NCBI GenBank assembly: GCA_017453505.1
Contig: JAFTEU010000060.1
Span: 1 to 53,379, forward strand
Source: Muribaculaceae bacterium
GTDB lineage: Bacteria > Bacteroidota > Bacteroidia > Bacteroidales > Muribaculaceae
Length of the DNA: 53,379 nucleotides
Reading direction: 5' to 3'
Under the pieces are notes generated by a model. That model ran no database searches, had not been told where the DNA came from, and was given only the letters and a program-made list of their open reading frames with translations. Below, one piece after another: positions 26,301 to 34,731 of the stretch (position 1 is the stretch's first letter; each line of letters opens with the position of its first letter). Made by a program: the position numbers and the translations under genes.

Positions 26301-26442
26301 TCACCATGATGGTGTTGGTATCCACATCGGGGAACAGGTCGATGGGCAGGTTGCGCAGCGAGAACAGACCCAGCACAATCAGTGCCACAAACACCAGGGT
26401 TGTGGTCACTGGTCGTTTTACTGAACTGGAATATAAACTCAT
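23323..26442 (-). CDS. RND (HAE-type) inner-membrane efflux transporter
   Basis: The 1039-residue proton-driven pump is an AcrB-like subunit. It starts MSLYSSSVKRPVTTTLVFVA, with TM1 followed by the porter domain opening LPIDLFPDVDTNTI. The TM4 motif AIGMVVDDAIVVLENV carries the Asp pair (DD) of proton relay. A second half begins after about 530 and repeats the layout, ending with TM10-12 (GIMLIGIVVKNGIVLIDYIN). Length is normal for the family. The DD pair and lack of metal-type signatures favour organic substrates (HAE family), but the substrate is not determined. It is the third gene of the TetR-TolC-MFP-RND-PII operon. Confidence 0.93.
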   Translation of the reverse strand: MSLYSSSVKRPVTTTLVFVALIVLGLFSLRNLPIDLFPDVDTNTIMVMTSYAGTSASDIEQNVTRPLENTLNSVEHLKHITSNSRENISIVTLEFEYGYDIDALTNDVRDKLDMVSSMLPDDANTPIIFKFSSDMIPIVLLSVQATQSMPGLYKILDENVANPLARVDGVGSVSIAGAPKREVHIYLDPLRMEAYNLSVETVAALVGAENRNIPGGTFDIGNETYPLRVQGEFSDPQQMGAMVVGMSPSGGVVHLRDVARIDDSLEERAQESYSNGQKGAMIIVQKQSGANSVQISTKIAEELPRIQKNLPSDIKLGYIVDTSDNIRNTIGSLVETVLFALLFVGIVVFVFLGRWRATVIVLVTIPISLIASFIYLYVTGNSLNIVSLSALSIAIGMVVDDAIVVLENVTTHIERGSAPMQAAVNGTNEVALSVMASTLTLIAVFFPLTLVKGMTGVLFKQLGWMVTIMMVLSLICALMLTPMLCSRLLRLNVTDTTIFKKVYGPILKVLDKIDDFYAKVLDKCVAHRWITTATALGIFIGSMFLMKFIGTEFFPVNDNGRLGVSLELPIGSRVDLAKDVCQRLYKEWTEKYPEIKVFNYTVGQASSDNTFASMQDNGSHIISMNITLTDADKRDRGITEIAGLMREDLKQYPELKKALVNVGGSRGGGMSGQSTLDYEIYGYDFTKTDSVAQRLKRILESVPGAADINISRSDYQPEYHVDFDREKLALYGLNLSTAATALRNRINGTTASYFREDGMEYDIKVMYDPEHRRSISDIENIMLYNTMGQGVRLKEVGTVVERFYPPTIERKDRERIITVSTVVQNRPMSEVIAEAQPLIDKMDKPSDVIIQLSGSFEDQQDSFGDLGVLGLLIIMLVYMVMAGQFESFTYPAIIMTSILFAFSGIVLILLLTGTNLNVMSMIGGIMLIGIVVKNGIVLIDYINLNRERGMSIRRAVINGGHSRLRPVLMTSLTTILGMVPMAIGTGVGSEMWRPMGTAVIGGLTMSTLMTLLFVPTMYTIFALTGIRRTRKKLHENNKK

Positions 26443-26558
26443 AATTGAATGCTATTGTGTTAAAGTCTCAATGGTCTCTCTTACTTGAAGATAAGGTCAG
26501 TTAAAGTAAAATCTCTTTAACCATTAACCATCAAGTTTTGTGACCAGCTGAACTTGAT

Positions 26559-27572
26559 TTACTTCTTGAGTTGTACTTTGGCTCCATCGGTCAGGCGTGA
26601 TACACCGGCGATAACAACCTGGCTACCGGCTGCAAGACCACCCTTGATCTCGTAGCGGTCTTCCAGACGCTGGCCCAGTTCCACCTCACGCAACTCTACC
26701 TCTCCACCCTGGTAAACCCAGACGTAGCGCACGCCCGAACCCACCTGCTTCTGCACGGCGCGGTCAGGAACGACGACGCTGTGGGTCGTGCCATAGTTGA
26801 AGTTCACGCGGGCAAACATGCCGGTGCGCACCTTGTCGCCACGGTTGGTGATGGCCACCTCGACCTGGAAGGTGCGGCTCGTGGCATCAACTGTCGGGTG
26901 AATCAGGTAAACCTGGCCCTGGAAGGTCTCGTCGCCATAGGTATCAAACTTCACCGTCACGGGCATGCCGCGCTTCACGCTGGGATACTCACTCTCGTTG
27001 ACGTTAACGATAACCTTGAGAGGCTGCTGCTGTTCAATGGTCAGCACGGGAAGTCCGGCGGGCAGGTCTCCAGCGTCATAGTTCTTGGCGGTCACCACAC
27101 CACTCACCGGCGAGGTGAGCACGGTGTTCTCCTGCATGGTGCGGATGGCACGTGCATTGGCATCATACTGTGCCTGCAACTGATCCACCTGCTGCTGGGT
27201 TCCTCCACCGATTTTCACCAGTTCCTTGGCACGGTCCAGTTCACGCTTGAGGTTGGCCAGAGCAATCTGCTGCTGGGCGATGTTCACATCATCGAGGATG
27301 ACTAGGCGCTGCCCCTTGGAGACGCGTGAGCCCACGTCAACCAGGATGCGCTTGATGCGCGCGCCGCTGTTCGACGAGATGTTATTGGTCTTGAACGCCT
27401 CGACGGTACCCGTGTACTCACTGATCTGGCTCACAGCTTCCTCGCCGATGGTCACGACCTCAACGATGGGCAGTTCTTCCTTCACTTCAGTGGTTTTCTT
27501 GTCGTCTTTGCTGGAACAGGATGCCAGTGCCAGGACGAGCAATGCAATCGGTAAAAATCTCTTGATTTTCAT
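26559..27572 (-). CDS. RND periplasmic adaptor (membrane fusion protein)
   Basis: The 337-residue protein has a lipoprotein signal peptide with lipobox LASC and lipid-bearing C19. The biotinyl-lipoyl half-motifs flank a coiled-coil hairpin (about 100-150, LKRELDRAKELVKIGG...QQQVDQLQAQYDANAR), and SPVSGVVTAKNYDAGD (near 155) starts the second lipoyl half. A beta-barrel and membrane-proximal domain follow. It links the pump to the TolC channel. The gap to the pump gene is 116 bases. Confidence 0.92.
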   Translation of the reverse strand: MKIKRFLPIALLVLALASCSSKDDKKTTEVKEELPIVEVVTIGEEAVSQISEYTGTVEAFKTNNISSNSGARIKRILVDVGSRVSKGQRLVILDDVNIAQQQIALANLKRELDRAKELVKIGGGTQQQVDQLQAQYDANARAIRTMQENTVLTSPVSGVVTAKNYDAGDLPAGLPVLTIEQQQPLKVIVNVNESEYPSVKRGMPVTVKFDTYGDETFQGQVYLIHPTVDATSRTFQVEVAITNRGDKVRTGMFARVNFNYGTTHSVVVPDRAVQKQVGSGVRYVWVYQGGEVELREVELGQRLEDRYEIKGGLAAGSQVVIAGVSRLTDGAKVQLKK

Positions 27573-27621
27573 TGTTTGATGATATTTTTGTTGTTTGGTT
27601 TTATTCTTTTTTTCTTGACAT

Positions 27622-27650
27622 TCTAGATTACCTACTAGATATTCTAGAGT
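27622..27650. repeat. Short CTAGA cluster in efflux operon spacer
   Basis: CTAGA occurs at 27623, 27634 and 27643 within the spacer between the TolC and adaptor genes. It resembles the regular 9-bp CTAGA array at 50952-50987. Confidence 0.5.
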
Positions 27651-27651
27651 G

Positions 27652-28992
27652 TTATCTCACATAGTGCGTGTTGCCCAGCACATACTCCAGGTCGCTCTCG
27701 GCAACCAGGTAGTTGTATATGGCCTGATAATAGGACAGACGTGCCGCCATCAGCGCATCCTCGGTATCGCGCAGCTGGATAAACGATGCGGCACCGATCT
27801 TGAAACTCTGCTGCATGATGTCGTTGGCCTTGACCGCCATGTTCACACCCGCCTCGTTACTCTCGATCTGCTTGAGATTCTTGGCAATGACATCGGTCTG
27901 GGTCTCGACCTGCATGTGCAGGCTGCGCTCCAGGTTTTCGCGCTGCCATTTCATTTCTTCAACGGCGATTTCGGCCTGCTTCTGCTTGTAGTAGCGCTGT
28001 CCTCCCTGGAAGATGGGGAACGCAATGGTCAGGCCCACACTCGACGCACGGCTCCAACGGAAACCGCTCAGCGGGCTGCCGTTACTCATCGAGTGCCACA
28101 TCAAGCTGGCATTTCCCGTCACGGTGGGATACCAAGCCATCTTCTGCACGGCAAGGGCCTTCTTCAAGTAATCGGTCTGCAAATCCATGGACTTGAGACT
28201 GGTATTGTTGGCCAGGGTCGTGTCGTTGCCCAGGGTGTTGCTCAATGCACGGGCATACATTTCACCCCTGAAGTCACTCAACTGCTGGCTGGGGGCTATC
28301 TCGGTCCGCACGTCCATGCCCATGAGCACCTTCAACTGGAGCAACAGGGCGTTGATGGAGTTCTCGGCCTCGAGGATCGAGGGTTCCAGGTTGGTCACGG
28401 CGACGTTGGCACGCAGCACGTCATACTCCGAAGCGGCTCCCAGCTCAAATTTCTTCTGGAAGATGTCAGCATTCAGCTTGGCAGTGGCGTGGTTCTCCTC
28501 AATCACGCGCTTGCTGTCCTGTGCCAGCAACAGAGCGTAGTAGGCTTTTTCAATCTGGTTGACCAGCGACAGTTTGTTGGCTCGCGCCTTTTCCACGTTC
28601 TGCAGAATCTGGTTCTCATTGAGTTTGATGGACTTCCACAGCTGGGGCACCACCAGGGGGATCTGAGCCTGGAAACCGCCATTGTGAGTGTTTTGGCTAC
28701 CCATCTTGATGGCCATGGTGCCATTAGGGGTGTCCATGTACATCGTCTGTAACGACAGGTTGCGGGTGTACTGGCCTGCCAGATTGATGGTGGGCAGCAA
28801 CTGGCCCCGCACCTCCTTGAGGCTGTAGTTCACGCGAGTGATCTCCATCTCCTGCACCTTGATGGTGGGATTCTCGTTCAGGGCAATGCGGATGCACTCA
28901 TCGAGTGAGAGCATGAGTTGTGCCTGCGCACTCAGCGCACTACCGAGCAACGTGAATAATAGAATAATGAAATAGAATTTTTTGTTGAACAT
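27652..28992 (-). CDS. TolC-like outer-membrane efflux protein
   Basis: The 446-residue protein has a signal peptide (MFNKKFYFIILLFTLLGSALSAQA) followed by LSLDECIRIALNENPTI, the family opening. Two OEP repeats of long helices flank beta-barrel strands (e.g. GFQAQIPLV and SVGLTIAFPIF). It trimerises to form the outer-membrane exit duct of the RND pump. It starts 13 bases after the TetR gene's stop and is the first structural gene of the operon. Confidence 0.92.
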   Translation of the reverse strand: MFNKKFYFIILLFTLLGSALSAQAQLMLSLDECIRIALNENPTIKVQEMEITRVNYSLKEVRGQLLPTINLAGQYTRNLSLQTMYMDTPNGTMAIKMGSQNTHNGGFQAQIPLVVPQLWKSIKLNENQILQNVEKARANKLSLVNQIEKAYYALLLAQDSKRVIEENHATAKLNADIFQKKFELGAASEYDVLRANVAVTNLEPSILEAENSINALLLQLKVLMGMDVRTEIAPSQQLSDFRGEMYARALSNTLGNDTTLANNTSLKSMDLQTDYLKKALAVQKMAWYPTVTGNASLMWHSMSNGSPLSGFRWSRASSVGLTIAFPIFQGGQRYYKQKQAEIAVEEMKWQRENLERSLHMQVETQTDVIAKNLKQIESNEAGVNMAVKANDIMQQSFKIGAASFIQLRDTEDALMAARLSYYQAIYNYLVAESDLEYVLGNTHYVR

Positions 28993-29005
28993 TTGTATTT
29001 TGTTT

Positions 29006-29632
29006 TTATTGATTTTCCTGTTGAGTGTCCTGTTGTTGGGTCTCTAGGCGGTTGATCATCTCAATGCCCTTGATGGTGGCGCAGCCTCGCAGGAAGCTGA
29101 TGAACACATGCTCAAACAAGTCCGACAGCTTGAAGCCATATTTTGCAGCATTGGTCGAGTTGTGCAACTCCCGCATCGACATCACAAACAGGTAAGCAGC
29201 AATCTCGGGATTGATGCGACTGATAACGAGTCCCTCGTCCTGGGCCTGGCGCAACACGTTGGCGAGCCCATTAACCGTAACCTTCTCATTATCCATGTGC
29301 TGCTCAAAGATGTCGGGATACAGCCGCTTGATGTCGTTGACAAACGCTACTGATGTGTTCTCATACATCTTCTTGGCACGAGAGTAAACCTGAAACATGG
29401 CATCGAAACAGTTGTCGGCATGTTCAAAGATTTCTTTCACCTCGGCATTCTTGGTCTCATGGTTGTGGTGAATGCACTCCGAGATGAGTGTCCTTTTATC
29501 AGGGAAAACTTCGTAAAGGGTGCGTTTAGAGATACCACAGGCATGAGCCACATCGTCCATCGTCATCGATGTCACGCCTACGCTCATCAGCATCCTGTTG
29601 CACTCTGTAATGATTCGTTCTTTAATGTCCAT
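29006..29632 (-). CDS. TetR family transcriptional regulator
   Basis: The 208-residue protein has an N-terminal TetR HTH (about 8-54: VTSMTMDDVAHACGISKRTLY then EVFPDKRTLI) and a helical ligand-binding C-terminal part ending in a Gln-rich tail (QQQDTQQENQ). It is the first gene of the efflux operon, so it probably represses its own operon. A perfect 10-bp inverted repeat at 29681-29709 directly upstream of its -7 box is the obvious operator candidate. Confidence 0.9.
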   Translation of the reverse strand: MDIKERIITECNRMLMSVGVTSMTMDDVAHACGISKRTLYEVFPDKRTLISECIHHNHETKNAEVKEIFEHADNCFDAMFQVYSRAKKMYENTSVAFVNDIKRLYPDIFEQHMDNEKVTVNGLANVLRQAQDEGLVISRINPEIAAYLFVMSMRELHNSTNAAKYGFKLSDLFEHVFISFLRGCATIKGIEMINRLETQQQDTQQENQ

Positions 29633-29669
29633 TTTATAATGGTCCTTTTTACACTTTATGATTGAGGGT

Positions 29670-29678
29670 GCAAAATTA
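29670..29678 (-). promoter_or_regulatory. -7 promoter box of the TetR-RND operon
   Basis: The minus strand reads TAATTTTGC, matching TAnnTTTGC, 37 bases upstream of the tetR-family start at 29632. Confidence 0.65.
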
Positions 29679-29680
29679 TA

Positions 29681-29709
29681 GAAAACTTTTAAAACTCCAA
29701 AAGTTTTCT
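29681..29709. promoter_or_regulatory. Candidate operator of the TetR-family repressor
   Basis: GAAAACTTTT (29681-29690) and AAAAGTTTTC (29700-29709) form a perfect 10-bp inverted repeat with a 9-base spacer. It sits directly upstream of the -7 box, where the -33 element should be, so repressor binding would block RNA polymerase. Confidence 0.6.
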
Positions 29710-29748
29710 TGGTTTTTATACGTTTTAGGACAAATTAATCGCTCTTTA

Positions 29749-29926
29749 GGGGACTTCTATAAATTAGCTTGACATGGATTTTGATTTATTTTTGAGTAGA
29801 TTTTGTTTTAGCTTTGCAGGAGCATAGCGAGCTATGGTCCAAGAAGATAAGACAAAATATACCAAAAAGAAACAAAATACAGTCAACACAGAAGATAAAC
29901 ATTTCGGTAATTTATAGAAGTCCCCT
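29749..29926. mobile_element. 178-bp MITE-like element with perfect 19-bp terminal inverted repeats
   Basis: AGGGGACTTCTATAAATTA (29749-29767) is exactly inverted at 29908-29926. The 140-bp interior is AT-rich, has no credible coding sequence, and includes a small palindrome CATAG-CGAG-CTATG (29823-29836). The size, perfect ends and lack of a gene fit a nonautonomous miniature element mobilised by a transposase elsewhere. The flanks (CTCTTT / TTAAAG) do not show a clear target duplication. It lies between the efflux operon promoter and the C10 protease terminator. Confidence 0.7.
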
Positions 29927-29937
29927 TTAAAGCTAAA

Positions 29938-29969
29938 AGAGGGCGGCACCGTGATGGGTACCGCCCTCT
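29938..29969 (-). terminator. Terminator of the C10 protease gene
   Basis: AGAGGGCGGCACC and GGTACCGCCCTCT form a 13-bp stem (one wobble) with a 6-base loop. On the minus strand it is followed by TTTT. Confidence 0.75.
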
Positions 29970-30015
29970 CATGAGTTGATTTTAATCAGTCTTGTCTAAA
30001 TACTGACCAATACCT

Positions 30016-33000
30016 TTAGAACAGTCTCTTGCTGCTCTTTACCGCACCGCTCTTGTAGCGGGTTACCACGATGTTGACACCATCGAACGGCTCCTTGCTC
30101 TGTACACCGTTCATGTTGACATAGGTTACCGACTCGATCTCATCACCATCGGCGGCGAGCGAGTTGATAGCGGTATTGACATCGACATTCAGGGCAACGA
30201 GCGTTACTTCCTTGGTATTGCTGGTTGCGGTCGTGCCGTCAACATAGTTGGCAACGAGGTAGATGCTGTAGGTGCCACCCTCAACCAGGTTGCTCAAGGT
30301 GATACCGGTGCTGCCGGCTTCAATGTCGGTGATTACAAAGTCAGTGTTGTCACCGGTTGCGGTAGCGTTGAGGTTCATCGAGCCTGCATAGATGGCGATA
30401 TAAGCCATGTCGGGCGAGTAGCTGCTGTCGGTCGAGTAGATGGTGATCTTGTCTCCTGCACTTGCCGTCACGGTCCAGGTATAGGTGGTACCGGCCGAGA
30501 CGCTGTACTTCACTGCCGAAGTCTTGGCCGACTTCACGGTGATGCTGCCGCTGCCATAGCTGGTGCTGGCAGTAGTAATCTGTACGGTGAAGGTGGCATT
30601 GCTGTAGCCCGAGGGAACAGTGAAGGTGATGTTACCATAGCTTGAGCTCCACCACGAGGATGAGTTCTTGGTGTAGATGGCACCATTGCCTGCCTTCACG
30701 TTGCTGCCGCCCCATGGCGAGGTGAGCGTGATGCTGGCATAGCTGCCAGTGTAGTTGCTGCCATCCAGGCTGCCCAGCAGCGTGCTTGAGGGCTCATCGT
30801 CATCGCTGGGTTGTGCGGTCAGCTTACCATAGAGCGAGTAGCTCGATACCGACGACGCATCTACGTCGTGCGTCCAGTTGGCGGTGAAGCTGGTGCTGGA
30901 TACGATGGTGGCCGCATTCATCACGGGATTTGCCTTATCGAGAGTGGCCGTACCGTTAATCGAAACCGTCTTGCTCGTTGCTCCTGCGCTGGCCACGGTG
31001 ACGGTGGCTGTCTGGGTGCCATAGGCCGTGGGCTTGTAGGTGACGGTCACGTTCACACCGTTAGCAGCATTGGCTGCCGTGATGCTCGAGGTCGAGATGG
31101 TGAAGACGCTGGCTCCGCTCAGGCTCAGGGTTACGTTGCCGGTCAGGTCGGCACCCGTTACCTTGAAGGTGGCGGTGGCGGTGCCGTTAACCTTGGCGCT
31201 CATGTTTAGGCTGGTGGGAGTTACAGTCAGGGTCGGCGTTGCGGCCTGCTCTTCCTCCTTGAGGGTGACGGTCTGCTCGTTACTCCAGTCGCTCTCGCTG
31301 CCATCGGTGTAGATGGCCTTTACCTTATAGGTATAGGTTGCGGCTGCGGTCAGGCCCTCAACGGTGTAGTACTTATTGGTAATGCCGGTGATCGTGCGGG
31401 CATCAGCGTCGCCGCTCTCGCTGGCATTGAGGTTGATGTTGCCTGCATATACCTTGATCAGCGACATGTCGGGCGAATAGCTGCTGTCGGTCGAGTAGAT
31501 GGTGATGACATCCCCAGTCTTGCCGGTCACTGTCCAAGTGTAGGTCTCACCCTTAGTGAAGGTGTGGCCCACAGCCGAGGTCTGGGTGGACTTCACGGTG
31601 ATGTTACCCGAACCGTAGGTGCCGCTCACAGTGGTAATTTGTACGCTGAAGGTGGTGTTGCTGCTGTAACCCGAGGGAATGGTAAATGTAATCTTACCGG
31701 ATGAGCCAGAGGTGTAAACAGCGCTATTGCCGCCCTTCACGTTGGTGCCACCCCACGGCGAACTCAGCGTGATGGTCTTGTAGCTGCCGGTGTAGCTGCT
31801 GCCGTTGATGGTGCCCAGCAGGGTCGTCGTGGTCGGGGTTGAGCTGCCTTGCTTGTTCACTTGCAGGGTGTAGCTGGATACGTTGCTGCTGGTGGTCTGG
31901 TCTGTCCAGTCGGCACGGAAACTCGAGCTGGTGACATAGCTGCTGTTAGCAGCACTCATCACGGGAGTGTAGGTCGTCAGGGCCGGTGCGGTTGCTGTAC
32001 CGCTCAAAGATACGGTCTTGCTGGTAGCGCCGCTGCTGGCAATGGCGATGCTGCCGGTGTGGGTGCCTGCTGCCGTGGGCTTGTAGGTCACGGTAACGGT
32101 GGCACCGCTGGCGGCTGCACTGGCACTGATGGTCGTGGGAGAGATGGTGTAGGCACCACTGGCATCGGTCTTGGTCAGGGTCACATTGCCGGTCAGGTTG
32201 CTGCCAGTAACGGTAAAGGTCTTGCTCACCGTCTGGCCAGCTGTGGTGCTGAACGACAGCGAGGTGGGGCTGACGGTCAGCGTCGGGGTTGCAGGCGTGC
32301 TGCTGGGCGGCTGGATGCCGATGACCATCTGCTGATAGACATTGAAATTGTAACTGCTGTAGCCGAAGGAGTTCAGCGAGCACCAGGCATTGCCCTCACC
32401 ACTCCAGCCGAAGTTGACGTGGTACTTGTTGGTGCTGCTGTTGTAGCCATCGACGTTGAAGGCGTGGCCACCGCCGCTGGTGCTCACGGCACAGAAGACG
32501 ATGGGACGACCGGCTGCCATCTCCTCCTGGATCATCGCTGCCCACTGGCTATCGCTGTAGAGGGTGGTGCCACCGCTATAGGCACTGGTCTTCTTGACAA
32601 AGCGGGTGGTGCTTGAGTCGTAGCCGAAGAAGATGAAAGCGTCGCGAATGTTGCAAACACTGTCAACACTCACACCGCTACCACCTGCCGCGCTCGTACC
32701 GTATCCCATACGCTCGGCCTGGCCGACATAGTGCATCAACGTTGCCACTGCGGTTCCCTGAGCTGTGGTATAACTGCCGGTATAATCGTCCAGCATGTTG
32801 GCCCAGTCAAACGTCGTTGAGGGCAGGGCCGAGTGGGTGTAACTCTTTGACCCATAGCTCGAGTAACTGATGGTAGAAGTGTAGCCAGGGACAGCGGGCG
32901 TTGCTGCCGTCGGGTACTTCCAGTGGTAGAATACCATCGAGGCCGAGGTAGCAGGACAACCCGTCAAGCACTGGTAACTACCGAACTTGCACTGGTTGTA

Positions 33001-33483
33001 GAACGGTGCCGACTGGTCCCAGATAGCGGTCAGCAGCGGGCCATAGGTCGTGGCGCGCAACGACGGTGAGCTTGGAGCGACATCCTGTGTGCGGGACTGC
33101 AGACCCGGATGTTCCTGCAAGTACATGATCTGGTCCTTGTACTGCCCGAGCATGTCCCTGAGACCCAGAGGCAAGTTGTTAACATCACTCAAGGGACGAT
33201 CGCCCACCATGAGGATTTCCTCAGCACGGTCATCACCGGCAACCACAATAAATGTTGTGCTCGTGTTGTAGATGTAATAAACAGGCTCGTTGAGCTTTAC
33301 GCTACCTATCTCGGCCTTGAGCAGTACAGGTTGCAGCGCAGCTGGAGACATTATTTTACCTGCATAAAGTTGATTGGTAAGATAACTTTGTGCTTTCATC
33401 TTGGCCGTCGCCTGATCCACAGGTGCGGCCGACAATGACATCGCCATCATCGCGGCTGTCAGGAAAAACAGAATTTTCTTCAT
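30016..33483 (-). CDS. C10 family (streptopain-like) cysteine protease with Ig-like repeats
   Basis: The 1155-residue secreted protease has a signal peptide (1-20), an inhibitory propeptide (about 21-140), and a catalytic domain (about 145-392) with nucleophile C176 in the GCPATSASMVFYHW segment and catalytic H340 in GGGHAFNVDGYN, followed by HVNFGWSG. The rest is modular: two Ig-like domains (SPTSLSFSTTAGQ..., from ~400; TPTSLNMSAKVNG..., from ~745), fibronectin-like segments, and two copies of an ~140-residue module marked by SPWGGTNVKGG / SPWGGSNVKAG and ITIYSTDSSYSPDM. The C terminus (GVNIVVTRYKSGAVKSSKRLF) resembles type IX sorting tails. C10 enzymes include SpeB and PrtT; the substrate is unknown. 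Confidence 0.88.
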   Translation of the reverse strand: MKKILFFLTAAMMAMSLSAAPVDQATAKMKAQSYLTNQLYAGKIMSPAALQPVLLKAEIGSVKLNEPVYYIYNTSTTFIVVAGDDRAEEILMVGDRPLSDVNNLPLGLRDMLGQYKDQIMYLQEHPGLQSRTQDVAPSSPSLRATTYGPLLTAIWDQSAPFYNQCKFGSYQCLTGCPATSASMVFYHWKYPTAATPAVPGYTSTISYSSYGSKSYTHSALPSTTFDWANMLDDYTGSYTTAQGTAVATLMHYVGQAERMGYGTSAAGGSGVSVDSVCNIRDAFIFFGYDSSTTRFVKKTSAYSGGTTLYSDSQWAAMIQEEMAAGRPIVFCAVSTSGGGHAFNVDGYNSSTNKYHVNFGWSGEGNAWCSLNSFGYSSYNFNVYQQMVIGIQPPSSTPATPTLTVSPTSLSFSTTAGQTVSKTFTVTGSNLTGNVTLTKTDASGAYTISPTTISASAAASGATVTVTYKPTAAGTHTGSIAIASSGATSKTVSLSGTATAPALTTYTPVMSAANSSYVTSSSFRADWTDQTTSSNVSSYTLQVNKQGSSTPTTTTLLGTINGSSYTGSYKTITLSSPWGGTNVKGGNSAVYTSGSSGKITFTIPSGYSSNTTFSVQITTVSGTYGSGNITVKSTQTSAVGHTFTKGETYTWTVTGKTGDVITIYSTDSSYSPDMSLIKVYAGNINLNASESGDADARTITGITNKYYTVEGLTAAATYTYKVKAIYTDGSESDWSNEQTVTLKEEEQAATPTLTVTPTSLNMSAKVNGTATATFKVTGADLTGNVTLSLSGASVFTISTSSITAANAANGVNVTVTYKPTAYGTQTATVTVASAGATSKTVSINGTATLDKANPVMNAATIVSSTSFTANWTHDVDASSVSSYSLYGKLTAQPSDDDEPSSTLLGSLDGSNYTGSYASITLTSPWGGSNVKAGNGAIYTKNSSSWWSSSYGNITFTVPSGYSNATFTVQITTASTSYGSGSITVKSAKTSAVKYSVSAGTTYTWTVTASAGDKITIYSTDSSYSPDMAYIAIYAGSMNLNATATGDNTDFVITDIEAGSTGITLSNLVEGGTYSIYLVANYVDGTTATSNTKEVTLVALNVDVNTAINSLAADGDEIESVTYVNMNGVQSKEPFDGVNIVVTRYKSGAVKSSKRLF

Positions 33484-33569
33484 AAGCCTTTTAAGATTAA
33501 TGATAATAATAATTAATGGTTATTTAAATACTAGATATTTCTCGCAATCAGTTACAATAAACATCGCCC

Positions 33570-33577
33570 CAAAGGTA
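33570..33577 (-). promoter_or_regulatory. -7 promoter box of C10 protease
   Basis: The minus strand reads TACCTTTG, 87 bases upstream of the start at 33483. Confidence 0.55.
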
Positions 33578-33728
33578 ACAGTTTGTTGCCAATTATGCAA
33601 ATAAAATTCAATATTTTTTTAAAATAAGTGTTTAACGTGATAATCTATTCACTTTTACAACAATAGTGCAAGTGTTTGAATTCTACTGAAATAGGTAGCA
33701 CATGCTTGCAGGATTAATCAGGAATTGT

Positions 33729-33737
33729 TACCTTTGC
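33729..33737 (+). promoter_or_regulatory. -7 promoter box of the DUF2461 gene
   Basis: TACCTTTGC is an exact match, 24 bases before ATG 33761. It is divergent from the protease promoter about 150 bp away. Confidence 0.65.
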
Positions 33738-33760
33738 AAGAAATAAAAGAACTTCAACTC

Positions 33761-34426
33761 ATGAAATCAGCAAGCAACATATCCGAGGTTTTAGCTTTCC
33801 TGCGACAGCTCGCCATCAACAACGACCGCACTTGGTTCAAGGCACGCAAGCCTCAGTTCGACATCCTGCGCAATGCGTGGGAGCAAGACATGGAACGGCT
33901 CATATCACTGGTCGCAGAGTTTTTTCCAGACGTGCGAGGGCTCAACGTCAAGGACTGCGTCTATCGCATCTACCGCGACATCCGTTTCTCTCATGACAAG
34001 AGTCCCTATAAGACCTACTTCTCGGGAGTCATCGGCAAGGGTGGCCGGCACACTGTGCAATCTGGCTACTATGTCCACATCGGCGTTGAGGAGATGATGC
34101 TGTGCGGTGGCATCTGGTGGCCCGAGAAACCCATCCTGAACCAGTTGCGCGGACTCATTGACGCTGAACCCGACGAATTCCTTGCCATTGTCAACCATCC
34201 TGACATCACATCCCGCTACCAGTGGATGTCTCAGTCACTCAAGACGGTCCCCAAGGAGTTTCCCCGCGATCATCCCCTTGCACAATACCTCAAGATGAAA
34301 GAGTACCTGATGGTAAAACACGTCAATGAGGACTACTTTGACTGCGAGGACTGGGTCGAGCGCGTCGCAGCCGACTTACAACCTTTAAAGCCATTACACG
34401 ATTTCCTTAATTATGTGTTCGAATAG
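33761..34426 (+). CDS. DUF2461 family protein
   Basis: The 221-residue cytoplasmic protein matches the DUF2461 family throughout: N-terminal FLRQLAINNDRTWFKARKPQ, central YRIYRDIRFSHDKSPYKTYF, and a GGIWWPEK block (about 120). The function is unknown in all members I recall. ATG 33761 is preferred to an upstream in-frame start that would overlap the promoter. It is monocistronic, with a terminator at 34483-34526. Confidence 0.85.
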   Translation: MKSASNISEVLAFLRQLAINNDRTWFKARKPQFDILRNAWEQDMERLISLVAEFFPDVRGLNVKDCVYRIYRDIRFSHDKSPYKTYFSGVIGKGGRHTVQSGYYVHIGVEEMMLCGGIWWPEKPILNQLRGLIDAEPDEFLAIVNHPDITSRYQWMSQSLKTVPKEFPRDHPLAQYLKMKEYLMVKHVNEDYFDCEDWVERVAADLQPLKPLHDFLNYVFE

Positions 34427-34482
34427 CCATCATTAAAGTTGCAATTCGTAATCTGGGAAATTGCCACCATTTTGGCAAAAGA

Positions 34483-34526
34483 ATCGGCATTTTGTCACCG
34501 CAAAATGAGAAAATCCGATTTTTTTG
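34483..34526 (+). terminator. Terminator of DUF2461 gene
   Basis: ATCGG and CCGAT enclose CATTTTG and CAAAATG in a nested stem (34483-34519). TTTTTT follows at once. Confidence 0.65.
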
Positions 34527-34623
34527 CCATTATTTTGGCCTTTTTAGCGACTTGAAACAATTTTTTTCATGCCGCTATGTGTTAATTTCTCAATAAAATA
34601 ATACCTATTAAAAAAAATGGTAG

Positions 34624-34632
34624 TATCTTTGC
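34624..34632 (+). promoter_or_regulatory. -7 promoter box and leader of hppA
   Basis: TATCTTTGC is an exact match. The implied ~95-nt leader contains a small hairpin (AGAAGAGGTGTCTTCT, about 34643-34658) and a possible 7-codon open frame, ATG 34668 to TAA 34691. Confidence 0.6.
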
Positions 34633-34731
34633 GGGCGTTTTAAGAAGAGGTGTCTTCTAGAAACAGCATGAAAACCCGAAACATTAAATAAAATTATCAA
34701 CATAAACACAAGTAATTTTTAGAGTAAATCT

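Noticed and set aside
29764-29949. 61-codon minus-strand frame within the MITE-like element
   Set aside because: It runs from the protease terminator through a terminal repeat, and its hydrophobic stretch reflects AT-rich DNA.
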